Shown: piece after piece, positions 54,360 through 64,000 of the stretch
Position numbering within the stretch: the stretch's first letter is position 1
Layout: every line of letters starts with the position of its first letter
Origin: Zopfochytrium polystomum
Lineage: Eukaryota > Chytridiomycota > Chytridiomycetes > Chytridiales > Chytridiaceae
Direction of reading: 5' to 3'
NCBI GenBank assembly: GCA_025765615.1
Contig: JAIVFJ010000272.1
Coordinates: 1-64,000, forward strand
Length of the DNA: 64,000 nt
Notes under the pieces: generated by a model
The model's database searches: none
What the model saw: the letters and a program-made list of their open reading frames with translations, nothing else
What the model was told of the DNA's origin: nothing
Translations under genes and position numbers: made by a program

Positions 54360-56830
54360 TTCAAGATTCACAGCCAGCCAAGACTCAAGTTCCACAGTTC
54401 ACAGTTCACAGTCAAGATTCAAGTAGAGCTCATAGAGCTCACAGTCATGGCCAAGACTCTAGTTCACAGAACCCACAGTCAAGGATTCAAGTACCACAGT
54501 TCACAGTCCACATTCAAGATTCAAGTTCCACAGCTCACAGTCTTTGCCAAGAACAGAACTCTCAGTCAAAGATTCAAGAATCACAGTTCCCAGTCAAGAA
54601 TTCATGCACCACTGCTGAAGAGCACAGGAACTTGGACCCATCAGACCTTTTGCTGGCATCCAAGCTACCAAAAGAATATCTCCCTTATGCTGATGTGTTT
54701 TCCAAGACCAAGGCAGACCTGCTACCAGCTCAGAGGCCTTATGACTGTGAAATCCCACTCAAGGATGAAACTTGCAGCCCACCTTTCAAGCCACTGTACC
54801 ACCTCTCTCCACCAGAAGCCAAGGCCCTCCAAGAATACATTGAAGAAATGCTGAACAAGGGATTCATCCAACCTTCCAAGTCACCAGCTGGAGCTCCCAT
54901 CTTTTTTGTCAAGAAGAAGGATGGGGGGCTGAGACCCTGCGTGGACTACAGAGATCTCAATGAGATGACAGTCAAGAACCGCTATCCACTGCCTCTCATC
55001 TCTGAATTACTGGACAAACTGAGCCATGCAAGGATATTTTCCAAGATTGACCTCAGAGGTGCCTACAATTTGGTCAGAATTAAGCCCCAGGATCAATGGA
55101 AGACTGCCTTCAGATGCAAATACGGTCACTTTGAGTACTTGGTCATGCCCTTTGGACTTACCAATGCTCCAGCTATTTTCCAAGGCATGATGAATGACAT
55201 CTTCAGGGATATTCTGGACCTTTTTGTGATTGTCTACCTGGATGATATCCTGGTATTTTCGTCCGACACTGCAAGCCATATGGGACATGTCAAGACTGTC
55301 TTGGAGAGACTCAGACAGCATCACCTCTATGCAAAGCTGGAGAAGTGCGAATTCCACAAGACCTCCATTGAGTTTTTGGGGTTCATTGTGTCTGACAAAG
55401 GGATCTCCATGGCACCAGACAAGATCCAAACTATTCTTGAATGGAAGGCTCCAAATTCCATCAAGGATGTTCAAAGCTTCCTTGGGTTTTGCAACTTCTA
55501 CAGAACCTTCATTGCCAACTATTCTGCCATAGCCAAGCCTCTCACTGATCTCACCAAGAAGACCACCAAGTTTGAATGGACCCCAGCAGCAGAGCAAGCC
55601 TGGCTAGCTCTTAAGACAGCAACCACAAGTGCACCACTCCTTAAGCATGTGGATCCCTTGCTTCCCTTCACCTTGGAAACTGATGCCTCAGACTATGCCC
55701 TCGGTGCTGTTCTGTCCCAGCCAAGCTCTCAGGACCCCTCTGCTCCTCTGCATCCAGTGGCATATTACTCCAGGAAGCTGAACAGTGCTGAGTGTAACTA
55801 CACAGTCCATGACAAGGAGTTGCTTGCAATTGTGGAAGCATTCAAATTCTGGAGACACTACTTGGCTGGTTCTAAAGGCATCTCTGTCTATTCTGATCAC
55901 AAGAACCTCACCTTCTTCAGGGCAAGGAGGTTGCTCAAGCAGAGGCATGCCAGGTGGGCTGAACTGCTCTCTGAGTATGACTTTAAGCTGTGCTATTCTC
56001 CTGGCCACCTGAACACTGTGGCTGATGCCCTGTCAAGAAGAACAGACCTTGCACCTGAAGGGGGAGATGGTTTCACCCCACCATCCAAGACACACCTTTC
56101 ATTGCTTCCTGACAGTGTGTGGGCCCATGCTATTTCCAAGGACCCCAAGCCTCACAAGATTCAAGTCAGCCAAGAGGAGGAAAAACTTGAGATACTCAAG
56201 ACAAGGCATGATGCAGCAACAGCTGGACACCCAGGAGAGCACAAGACATATGAGCTTGTTTCCAGAGACTTCTACTGGCCAGGCATGAGGAAGTACATCA
56301 AGAACTATGTCAGCAGCTGTGAAACCTGTCAAAGAAACAAATCCAGCAGACACAAGCCCTATGGACTTCTGGAGCCCCTCCCAATTGCCATCAGCCCTTG
56401 GTCATCAATATCCATGGACTTCATTGTGAAACTGCCCCCATCCCATGGATTTGACTCTATCCTTGTTGTCATCTGCAGAAGGACAAAGTTGGCCCATTTT
56501 ATCCCCTGCACTGAGAATATAGATGCACAAGGAACAGCAGACCTGTTTTTGCAGCACATATTCAGGCTCCATGGGCTGCCTCAGTCAATCATCAGTGACA
56601 GAGGACCTCAGTTCAGATCTCAATTTTGGAAAGCACTCACAACAGCCCTTGGAATCAAGTCTCAACTGTCAACTGCTTATCACCCTCAGACTGATGGGCA
56701 AACAGAAAGAACAAACCAGACTCTGGAGCAGTATTTGAGGTGCTATGTCAGCTATCAACAGGATGATTGGCCCACCCTCCTTCCGCTGGCAGAATTTGCT
56801 CTCAACAATTCTCTCCACTCAAGCCCCTGA
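54296..56830 (+). CDS. pol: pol segment, identical copy
   Basis: Same 844-codon frame as at 51,825-54,359, with intact RT (YLDD), RNase H and DDE residues and the same stop at the junction. Confidence 0.7.
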   Translation: MAHPPSAGRICSQQFSPLKPLIQDSQPAKTQVPQFTVHSQDSSRAHRAHSHGQDSSSQNPQSRIQVPQFTVHIQDSSSTAHSLCQEQNSQSKIQESQFPVKNSCTTAEEHRNLDPSDLLLASKLPKEYLPYADVFSKTKADLLPAQRPYDCEIPLKDETCSPPFKPLYHLSPPEAKALQEYIEEMLNKGFIQPSKSPAGAPIFFVKKKDGGLRPCVDYRDLNEMTVKNRYPLPLISELLDKLSHARIFSKIDLRGAYNLVRIKPQDQWKTAFRCKYGHFEYLVMPFGLTNAPAIFQGMMNDIFRDILDLFVIVYLDDILVFSSDTASHMGHVKTVLERLRQHHLYAKLEKCEFHKTSIEFLGFIVSDKGISMAPDKIQTILEWKAPNSIKDVQSFLGFCNFYRTFIANYSAIAKPLTDLTKKTTKFEWTPAAEQAWLALKTATTSAPLLKHVDPLLPFTLETDASDYALGAVLSQPSSQDPSAPLHPVAYYSRKLNSAECNYTVHDKELLAIVEAFKFWRHYLAGSKGISVYSDHKNLTFFRARRLLKQRHARWAELLSEYDFKLCYSPGHLNTVADALSRRTDLAPEGGDGFTPPSKTHLSLLPDSVWAHAISKDPKPHKIQVSQEEEKLEILKTRHDAATAGHPGEHKTYELVSRDFYWPGMRKYIKNYVSSCETCQRNKSSRHKPYGLLEPLPIAISPWSSISMDFIVKLPPSHGFDSILVVICRRTKLAHFIPCTENIDAQGTADLFLQHIFRLHGLPQSIISDRGPQFRSQFWKALTTALGIKSQLSTAYHPQTDGQTERTNQTLEQYLRCYVSYQQDDWPTLLPLAEFALNNSLHSSP
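54347..56817 (+). repeat. tandem pol unit 4, 2,471 bp
   Basis: Fourth copy, same length and sequence as units 3 and 5 where compared; junctions at CTCAAGC as in the others. Confidence 0.93.
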
Positions 56831-59301
56831 TTCAAGATTCACAGCCAGCCAAGACTCAAGTTCCACAGTTCACAGTTCACAGTCAAGATTCAAGTAGAGC
56901 TCATAGAGCTCACAGTCATGGCCAAGACTCTAGTTCACAGAACCCACAGTCAAGGATTCAAGTACCACAGTTCACAGTCCACATTCAAGATTCAAGTTCC
57001 ACAGCTCACAGTCTTTGCCAAGAACAGAACTCTCAGTCAAAGATTCAAGAATCACAGTTCCCAGTCAAGAATTCATGCACCACTGCTGAAGAGCACAGGA
57101 ACTTGGACCCATCAGACCTTTTGCTGGCATCCAAGCTACCAAAAGAATATCTCCCTTATGCTGATGTGTTTTCCAAGACCAAGGCAGACCTGCTACCAGC
57201 TCAGAGGCCTTATGACTGTGAAATCCCACTCAAGGATGAAACTTGCAGCCCACCTTTCAAGCCACTGTACCACCTCTCTCCACCAGAAGCCAAGGCCCTC
57301 CAAGAATACATTGAAGAAATGCTGAACAAGGGATTCATCCAACCTTCCAAGTCACCAGCTGGAGCTCCCATCTTTTTTGTCAAGAAGAAGGATGGGGGGC
57401 TGAGACCCTGCGTGGACTACAGAGATCTCAATGAGATGACAGTCAAGAACCGCTATCCACTGCCTCTCATCTCTGAATTACTGGACAAACTGAGCCATGC
57501 AAGGATATTTTCCAAGATTGACCTCAGAGGTGCCTACAATTTGGTCAGAATTAAGCCCCAGGATCAATGGAAGACTGCCTTCAGATGCAAATACGGTCAC
57601 TTTGAGTACTTGGTCATGCCCTTTGGACTTACCAATGCTCCAGCTATTTTCCAAGGCATGATGAATGACATCTTCAGGGATATTCTGGACCTTTTTGTGA
57701 TTGTCTACCTGGATGATATCCTGGTATTTTCGTCCGACACTGCAAGCCATATGGGACATGTCAAGACTGTCTTGGAGAGACTCAGACAGCATCACCTCTA
57801 TGCAAAGCTGGAGAAGTGCGAATTCCACAAGACCTCCATTGAGTTTTTGGGGTTCATTGTGTCTGACAAAGGGATCTCCATGGCACCAGACAAGATCCAA
57901 ACTATTCTTGAATGGAAGGCTCCAAATTCCATCAAGGATGTTCAAAGCTTCCTTGGGTTTTGCAACTTCTACAGAACCTTCATTGCCAACTATTCTGCCA
58001 TAGCCAAGCCTCTCACTGATCTCACCAAGAAGACCACCAAGTTTGAATGGACCCCAGCAGCAGAGCAAGCCTGGCTAGCTCTTAAGACAGCAACCACAAG
58101 TGCACCACTCCTTAAGCATGTGGATCCCTTGCTTCCCTTCACCTTGGAAACTGATGCCTCAGACTATGCCCTCGGTGCTGTTCTGTCCCAGCCAAGCTCT
58201 CAGGACCCCTCTGCTCCTCTGCATCCAGTGGCATATTACTCCAGGAAGCTGAACAGTGCTGAGTGTAACTACACAGTCCATGACAAGGAGTTGCTTGCAA
58301 TTGTGGAAGCATTCAAATTCTGGAGACACTACTTGGCTGGTTCTAAAGGCATCTCTGTCTATTCTGATCACAAGAACCTCACCTTCTTCAGGGCAAGGAG
58401 GTTGCTCAAGCAGAGGCATGCCAGGTGGGCTGAACTGCTCTCTGAGTATGACTTTAAGCTGTGCTATTCTCCTGGCCACCTGAACACTGTGGCTGATGCC
58501 CTGTCAAGAAGAACAGACCTTGCACCTGAAGGGGGAGATGGTTTCACCCCACCATCCAAGACACACCTTTCATTGCTTCCTGACAGTGTGTGGGCCCATG
58601 CTATTTCCAAGGACCCCAAGCCTCACAAGATTCAAGTCAGCCAAGAGGAGGAAAAACTTGAGATACTCAAGACAAGGCATGATGCAGCAACAGCTGGACA
58701 CCCAGGAGAGCACAAGACATATGAGCTTGTTTCCAGAGACTTCTACTGGCCAGGCATGAGGAAGTACATCAAGAACTATGTCAGCAGCTGTGAAACCTGT
58801 CAAAGAAACAAATCCAGCAGACACAAGCCCTATGGACTTCTGGAGCCCCTCCCAATTGCCATCAGCCCTTGGTCATCAATATCCATGGACTTCATTGTGA
58901 AACTGCCCCCATCCCATGGATTTGACTCTATCCTTGTTGTCATCTGCAGAAGGACAAAGTTGGCCCATTTTATCCCCTGCACTGAGAATATAGATGCACA
59001 AGGAACAGCAGACCTGTTTTTGCAGCACATATTCAGGCTCCATGGGCTGCCTCAGTCAATCATCAGTGACAGAGGACCTCAGTTCAGATCTCAATTTTGG
59101 AAAGCACTCACAACAGCCCTTGGAATCAAGTCTCAACTGTCAACTGCTTATCACCCTCAGACTGATGGGCAAACAGAAAGAACAAACCAGACTCTGGAGC
59201 AGTATTTGAGGTGCTATGTCAGCTATCAACAGGATGATTGGCCCACCCTCCTTCCGCTGGCAGAATTTGCTCTCAACAATTCTCTCCACTCAAGCCCCTG
59301 A
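56767..59301 (+). CDS. pol: pol segment, identical copy
   Basis: Same 844-codon frame as in units 3 and 4. The unit length is not a multiple of three, so successive copies lie in different frames. Confidence 0.7.
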   Translation: MAHPPSAGRICSQQFSPLKPLIQDSQPAKTQVPQFTVHSQDSSRAHRAHSHGQDSSSQNPQSRIQVPQFTVHIQDSSSTAHSLCQEQNSQSKIQESQFPVKNSCTTAEEHRNLDPSDLLLASKLPKEYLPYADVFSKTKADLLPAQRPYDCEIPLKDETCSPPFKPLYHLSPPEAKALQEYIEEMLNKGFIQPSKSPAGAPIFFVKKKDGGLRPCVDYRDLNEMTVKNRYPLPLISELLDKLSHARIFSKIDLRGAYNLVRIKPQDQWKTAFRCKYGHFEYLVMPFGLTNAPAIFQGMMNDIFRDILDLFVIVYLDDILVFSSDTASHMGHVKTVLERLRQHHLYAKLEKCEFHKTSIEFLGFIVSDKGISMAPDKIQTILEWKAPNSIKDVQSFLGFCNFYRTFIANYSAIAKPLTDLTKKTTKFEWTPAAEQAWLALKTATTSAPLLKHVDPLLPFTLETDASDYALGAVLSQPSSQDPSAPLHPVAYYSRKLNSAECNYTVHDKELLAIVEAFKFWRHYLAGSKGISVYSDHKNLTFFRARRLLKQRHARWAELLSEYDFKLCYSPGHLNTVADALSRRTDLAPEGGDGFTPPSKTHLSLLPDSVWAHAISKDPKPHKIQVSQEEEKLEILKTRHDAATAGHPGEHKTYELVSRDFYWPGMRKYIKNYVSSCETCQRNKSSRHKPYGLLEPLPIAISPWSSISMDFIVKLPPSHGFDSILVVICRRTKLAHFIPCTENIDAQGTADLFLQHIFRLHGLPQSIISDRGPQFRSQFWKALTTALGIKSQLSTAYHPQTDGQTERTNQTLEQYLRCYVSYQQDDWPTLLPLAEFALNNSLHSSP
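56818..59288 (+). repeat. tandem pol unit 5, 2,471 bp
   Basis: Fifth copy, same length and sequence as units 3 and 4 where compared. Confidence 0.93.
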
Positions 59302-61055
59302 TTCAAGATTCACAGCCAGCCAAGACTCAAGTTCCACAGTTCACAGTTCACAGTCAAGATTCAAGTAGAGCTCATAGAGCTCACAGTCATGGCCAAGACT
59401 CTAGTTCACAGAACCCACAGTCAAGGATTCAAGTACCACAGTTCACAGTCCACATTCAAGATTCAAGTTCCACAGCTCACAGTCTTTGCCAAGAACAGAA
59501 CTCTCAGTCAAAGATTCAAGAATCACAGTTCCCAGTCAAGAATTCATGCACCACTGCTGAAGAGCACAGGAACTTGGACCCATCAGACCTTTTGCTGGCA
59601 TCCAAGCTACCAAAAGAATATCTCCCTTATGCTGATGTGTTTTCCAAGACCAAGGCAGACCTGCTACCAGCTCAGAGGCCTTATGACTGTGAAATCCCAC
59701 TCAAGGATGAAACTTGCAGCCCACCTTTCAAGCCACTGTACCACCTCTCTCCACCAGAAGCCAAGGCCCTCCAAGAATACATTGAAGAAATGCTGAACAA
59801 GGGATTCATCCAACCTTCCAAGTCACCAGCTGGAGCTCCCATCTTTTTTGTCAAGAAGAAGGATGGGGGGCTGAGACCCTGCGTGGACTACAGAGATCTC
59901 AATGAGATGACAGTCAAGAACCGCTATCCACTGCCTCTCATCTCTGAATTACTGGACAAACTGAGCCATGCAAGGATATTTTCCAAGATTGACCTCAGAG
60001 GTGCCTACAATTTGGTCAGAATTAAGCCCCAGGATCAATGGAAGACTGCCTTCAGATGCAAATACGGTCACTTTGAGTACTTGGTCATGCCCTTTGGACT
60101 TACCAATGCTCCAGCTATTTTCCAAGGCATGATGAATGACATCTTCAGGGATATTCTGGACCTTTTTGTGATTGTCTACCTGGATGATATCCTGGTATTT
60201 TCGTCCGACACTGCAAGCCATATGGGACATGTCAAGACTGTCTTGGAGAGACTCAGACAGCATCACCTCTATGCAAAGCTGGAGAAGTGCGAATTCCACA
60301 AGACCTCCATTGAGTTTTTGGGGTTCATTGTGTCTGACAAAGGGATCTCCATGGCACCAGACAAGATCCAAACTATTCTTGAATGGAAGGCTCCAAATTC
60401 CATCAAGGATGTTCAAAGCTTCCTTGGGTTTTGCAACTTCTACAGAACCTTCATTGCCAACTATTCTGCCATAGCCAAGCCTCTCACTGATCTCACCAAG
60501 AAGACCACCAAGTTTGAATGGACCCCAGCAGCAGAGCAAGCCTGGCTAGCTCTTAAGACAGCAACCACAAGTGCACCACTCCTTAAGCATGTGGATCCCT
60601 TGCTTCCCTTCACCTTGGAAACTGATGCCTCAGACTATGCCCTCGGTGCTGTTCTGTCCCAGCCAAGCTCTCAGGACCCCTCTGCTCCTCTGCATCCAGT
60701 GGCATATTACTCCAGGAAGCTGAACAGTGCTGAGTGTAACTACACAGTCCATGACAAGGAGTTGCTTGCAATTGTGGAAGCATTCAAATTCTGGAGACAC
60801 TACTTGGCTGGTTCTAAAGGCATCTCTGTCTATTCTGATCACAAGAACCTCACCTTCTTCAGGGCAAGGAGGTTGCTCAAGCAGAGGCATGCCAGGTGGG
60901 CTGAACTGCTCTCTGAGTATGACTTTAAGCTGTGCTATTCTCCTGGCCACCTGAACACTGTGGCTGATGCCCTGTCAAGAAGAACAGACCTTGCACCTGA
61001 AGGGGGAGATGGTTTTCACCCCACCATCCAAGACACACCTTTCATTGCTTCCTGA
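59238..61055 (+). pseudogene. pol: pol segment truncated by an extra T
   Basis: Linker, RT and RNase H are intact as in the other units, but a T-run gain at about 61,014 shifts the frame before the integrase, ending the protein at residue 605. The integrase continues in another frame from about 60,967 to 61,638. Confidence 0.75.
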
Positions 61056-61761
61056 CAGTGTGTGGGCCCATGCTATTTCCAAGGACCCCAAGCCTCACAA
61101 GATTCAAGTCAGCCAAGAGGAGGAAAAACTTGAGATACTCAAGACAAGGCATGATGCAGCAACAGCTGGACACCCAGGAGAGCACAAGACATATGAGCTT
61201 GTTTCCAGAGACTTCTACTGGCCAGGCATGAGGAAGTACATCAAGAACTATGTCAGCAGCTGTGAAACCTGTCAAAGAAACAAATCCAGCAGACACAAGC
61301 CCTATGGACTTCTGGAGCCCCTCCCAATTGCCATCAGCCCTTGGTCATCAATATCCATGGACTTCATTGTGAAACTGCCCCCATCCCATGGATTTGACTC
61401 TATCCTTGTTGTCATCTGCAGAAGGACAAAGTTGGCCCATTTTATCCCCTGCACTGAGAATATAGATGCACAAGGAACAGCAGACCTGTTTTTGCAGCAC
61501 ATATTCAGGCTCCATGGGCTGCCTCAGTCAATCATCAGTGACAGAGGACCTCAGTTCAGATCTCAATTTTGGAAAGCACTCACAAGCAGCCCTTGGAATC
61601 AAGTCTCAACTGTCAACTGCTTATCACCCTCAGACTGATGGACAAACAGAAAGAACAAACCAGACTCTGGAGCAGTATTTGAGGTGCTATGTCAGCTATC
61701 AACAGGATGATTGGCCCACCCTCCTTCCACTGGCAGAATTTGCTCTCAACAATTCTCTCCA
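59289..61761 (+). repeat. tandem pol unit 6, last copy
   Basis: Sixth copy, which runs on into the integrase C-terminus without a junction. It has an extra T at about 61,012-61,016 that breaks the frame at 61,055, a changed stretch at about 61,583-61,587 and two substitutions near 61,642 and 61,729. Confidence 0.9.
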
Positions 61762-62432
61762 CTCAAGCACCCAGCTATCTCCTTTCTTTGCAACCTATGG
61801 CTTCAATCCAAGAGGAGATCTTCTGGGACAAGAGATCCCTATCCAATGTCCAAGCTCCTGCTGCGGCTTCACACTTACATAAGCTCAAGATCATCAACTC
61901 CTTCCTGGACTCCACCCTGAAGCAAGCCCAAGAAGATGCCTCAAGATTTGCCAACACTCACAGAATGGACCATGACCTTGCTGTGGGTCAGCAAGTTTGG
62001 CTTCTGAGGAAGAACTTGCAGACCAAAAGACCAAGTCCCAAGCTAGACAACCTCAAGTTGGGACCTTTCAAGATCTTGGAGCAAATCAATCCAGTCACCT
62101 TCAAGCTGGATCTCCCTGCATCCATGAAGATCCACCCAGTTTTCCATGTCAGCCTTTTGGAGAAGTTTGTGGCCAATTCCATTCCAGGCAGAGTTGTTCC
62201 TCCTCCTCCTCCAGTTGAGGTAGAAGGTGAAGAGGAATTTGAGGTTGAACAAATCTTGGATGCCAAGTGGTTTGGAAGAACACTCAAGTTCCTTGTTAAG
62301 TGGAAAGGTTACTCAGATGCTGACAACACCTGGGAACCTGAGTCAAACCTCACTCACTGCCAAGACCTTCTGCTCAAGTTCAAGACCAGGTACCCCACCA
62401 AGTTGCAGAAGAGGCCTAAAAGGGGGAGATGA
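61762..62432 (+). pseudogene. pol: integrase C-terminus with chromodomain
   Basis: After the last unit the integrase continues ([20 protein letters not shown]), shifts frame at about 61,847 and goes on to TGA 62,430-62,432. It shows a GPF-like motif (DNLKLGPFKILEQINPVTFK), HPVFHVSLLEK, and a chromodomain (EEFEVEQILDAKWFGRTLKF, LVKWKGYSDADNTWEPESNL) with the aromatic and acidic residues that read methylated histone H3. In chromoviruses this domain directs insertion into silent chromatin. This region is present once only, outside the array. Confidence 0.88.
62417..62432 (+). promoter_or_regulatory. polypurine tract
   Basis: AAAAGGGGGAGATGA runs right up to the 3' LTR, the expected primer for plus-strand DNA synthesis. 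Confidence 0.8.
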
Positions 62433-62741
62433 TGTTATGAATCACCCTCTGGAAACCTCTGGAACCTTCTAGAACATTCCTTCATGGAACCTTGTGGAAC
62501 CTTCTGGAACCTTCTTTGCTTTCCTGACTTGTCTTGTTGTCATTGGTATCATTGGTATCATTGTATTACTAATTGCTCTTTCTGGAACTTTCTTTGAGTC
62601 TTGACAAGGAAGACTCTCAAAGGGTATAAAAGGGGGATGGGGGGACCTGTCCCATCCCTCAAGTGAATTATTGTTTCCAATACAATCATCACTCCTCTCA
62701 GTTCCTTGTCTGCCTTGTCCTGTCCTGCCCTGTTCCTGACA
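62433..62741 (+). repeat. 3' LTR
   Basis: 309 bp, nearly identical to the 5' LTR (a G for an A before the TATA box and one extra G in the following G run). It carries the same HSE arrays, TATA box (62,625) and self-primer segment (62,661-62,671). Confidence 0.95.
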
Positions 62742-63650
62742 GCAGGCGTGGGGTTCAGCCTGTCAGGCACCCCACCCCAAGGCAGTTGGGCAGTCTCCAT
62801 TAGGTACCGAAAAAGAAAATATGTTGGGAAAACCCTGGCACACTGTAAAGACAAAAGTAATAAAAGCGGTCCCAATAATAAAGGCAGGTTAGCTGCAAAT
62901 ACACTTTGATAACGCCTTGGAAACTAAAGAACCAGGAATAATAATAGGGTCCCAATCCTTGCAGTTTTTATGACAGGTACACTTTTTTTTGCAAATAATT
63001 CCCTAGACTTTATCATTGAGACTTCAGTGTAGTCTCACAGGAGTAGGTGCGTCAGATTCTAGGTCTTTCAATTTCTGTTTCAATTTCTTTTGGTTTTCTT
63101 GCAGCATTCTGTTGTGCGATTAGGTGAGCTAGGGTGAGTCAATCAAAGGTTCATACAACATAATGTGCTGTATAATTTTTAGGTAATGCGTCAGCTTCAT
63201 CTTCTTCATCAAGGTAAACCTCAGTTAATTCATCAAGTTCGACATCCATGGGTTGGGAAAGGACTATGATCATGGGAGGGGAATTTCCATCCCACAGATT
63301 TTGACCATCAGGTGAGATGGAAATGTCAGGATTAATCAAACCTGACCGGTTGGGGCCAGTTATTCATGCCAGAACCGCAGGTTTCACACAGAATCAATAG
63401 TACAGTGTCCTTGGGGATGGTAGGGTTCAATGTCATCATCCTCGGGGTAGAGGGTATCTTCAAGGGCATAGACATATTGTAGCTCCCAAGAGAAGGGGTA
63501 GAATTGAGAAACACAGCAGTACAGAATTCCTTAAGAAGTTGTTACTTTAAACAGAAGTTCCACCTTCGTCTTGGACTTGTCTGTGGTGTTTGGGTAAAAA
63601 CAATGTACAAGATGTCGAGATTATGCATTTCAACCAAGTCTCTCAGAGTG
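62742..63650. other. unassigned flank
   Basis: Minus-strand frames at 63,339-63,151 (acidic, EVYLDEEDEADALPK) and 63,514-63,332 are open but no family is recognised. Together with 63,993-63,542 they may be remains of one minus-strand gene or retroelement. Nothing resembles the gypsy relic that lies left of the 5' LTR. Confidence 0.3.
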
Positions 63651-63993
63651 TTCTCAGCAGATGGCTCAGTGGGATAAGGATAAGGTCTTAACTTCTTTGG
63701 GATTTGAACAAGGAGGGTAAATCGCAAATCGTGGGTGGTGAGATAAGCGATTCAAAGGTTTGAGGAGCCTGGGACTCCAGGTAAGGATTCTTCAAAGTTA
63801 TCTTTGGCTTTCCTTTGGGTTCAACCTGAGTGATAAACGCAACAGTATCAGTGTCAGAGTCGTTATCAAGGTCACTAGGCTGCTGGATAGTGAAAACGTT
63901 AGAGACAGTCTTTGGATTAGGGAAAGTATCGTTGTCACTTGCGGTGACTCCGAAGAAAAGGTCTGGGAGCAGTTGACATTCTCTTCCGTGCAA
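63542..63993 (-). pseudogene. unidentified minus-strand coding remnant
   Basis: The frame 63,993-63,688 reads DLFFGVTASDNDTFPNPKTV, SDLDNDSDTDTVAFITQVEP and a second frame 63,727-63,542 reads LRDLVEMHNLDILYIVFTQT. Composition is protein-like but I cannot assign a family. The change of frame between them implies decay or an intron. Confidence 0.3.
63655..63720 (+). repeat. tRNA-like Pol III promoter fragment
   Basis: ATGGCTCAGTGGGATAAG is a full match to the tRNA A-box consensus, and 39 bases on GGGATTTGAACAAGG resembles a B-box. No cloverleaf is formed. It parallels the SINE-like unit at 4.89 kb. Confidence 0.45.
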
Positions 63994-64000
63994 TAGGAAA

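Larger units (their letters stand above)
45159..62741 (+). mobile_element. chromodomain Ty3/gypsy retrotransposon with internal tandem array
   Basis: Bounded by LTRs 45,159-45,466 and 62,433-62,741. Order inside: primer-binding site, gag with CCHC knuckle, protease (ALIDSGSSCNIID), reverse transcriptase (YLDD), RNase H, integrase (HHCC, DDE), GPF-like motif and chromodomain, then a polypurine tract. This order and the chromodomain place it among chromoviruses. The segment from the protease-RT linker to mid-integrase is present six times (units of 2,471 bp), so the element is 17.6 kb; removing five units leaves about 5.2 kb, a normal size. No target-site duplication is visible: the 5 bases outside are ATATC on the left and GCAGG on the right. 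Confidence 0.95.

Overview
The window is eukaryotic nuclear DNA. Protein genes are split by short GT-AG introns (mostly 50-130 bp), lie on both strands, are GC-rich and are full of simple-sequence tracts. The mix of genes and repeats fits an early-diverging (chytrid-like zoosporic) fungus: a prefoldin subunit, a mitochondrial rhomboid, a mitochondrial uS15, SelO, a glycine-rich-domain (DUF1399) protein, a NACHT-WD40 receptor, LINE, hAT, copia and chromodomain gypsy elements. The taxonomic call is inference.

Layout. 0-5 kb: decayed LINE (-) and Ty1/copia (+) pieces and a tRNA-derived SINE-like piece. 5.6-10.8 kb: housekeeping cluster with prefoldin subunit 2 (-), an RS-rich RanBP2-zinc-finger protein (-) and, head to head with it, a mitochondrial rhomboid protease (+). 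11.5-16.5 kb: a TIR-NACHT-WD40 receptor with a ubiquitin/PB1-like N-terminus. 16.5-18.4 kb: dead hAT transposon. 19.4-23.6 kb: weak hypothetical ORFs and a BTB/poly-Q gene (-). 23.8-25.6 kb: Sel1-repeat relic and a truncated LTR element (-). 26.5-37.6 kb: SelO (-), an arrestin/SH3/DUF1399 protein (+) and a very long mitochondrial uS15 (+). 37.6-40.3 kb: microsatellites and diverged repeats. 41-43.6 kb: an AT-rich island whose broken ORFs resemble giant-virus (NCLDV) proteins. 43.7-45.16 kb: a second gypsy relic (-). 45.16-62.74 kb: a 17.6-kb chromodomain Ty3/gypsy element with two nearly identical LTRs, in which a 2,471-bp RT-RNaseH-integrase segment occurs six times in tandem. 62.7-64 kb: unassigned sequence with another tRNA-like promoter piece.

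Main points of interest: (1) the TIR-NACHT-WD40 receptor, with its putative catalytic glutamate as the last codon before an intron; (2) an LTR carrying three in-phase heat-shock-element clusters upstream of a TATA box; (3) an 11-nt complementarity between the LTR just after the TATA box and the sequence just inside the 5' LTR, as in Tf1-type self-priming; (4) the six-fold internal tandem array, which is either a real amplification or an assembly product; (5) the giant-virus-like AT-rich island; (6) SelO with Cys at the position occupied by Sec in vertebrates; (7) the arrestin-SH3-DUF1399 architecture with one homopolymer frameshift.

All gene models were built by hand from splice signals and reading-frame continuity. 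No database search was possible.
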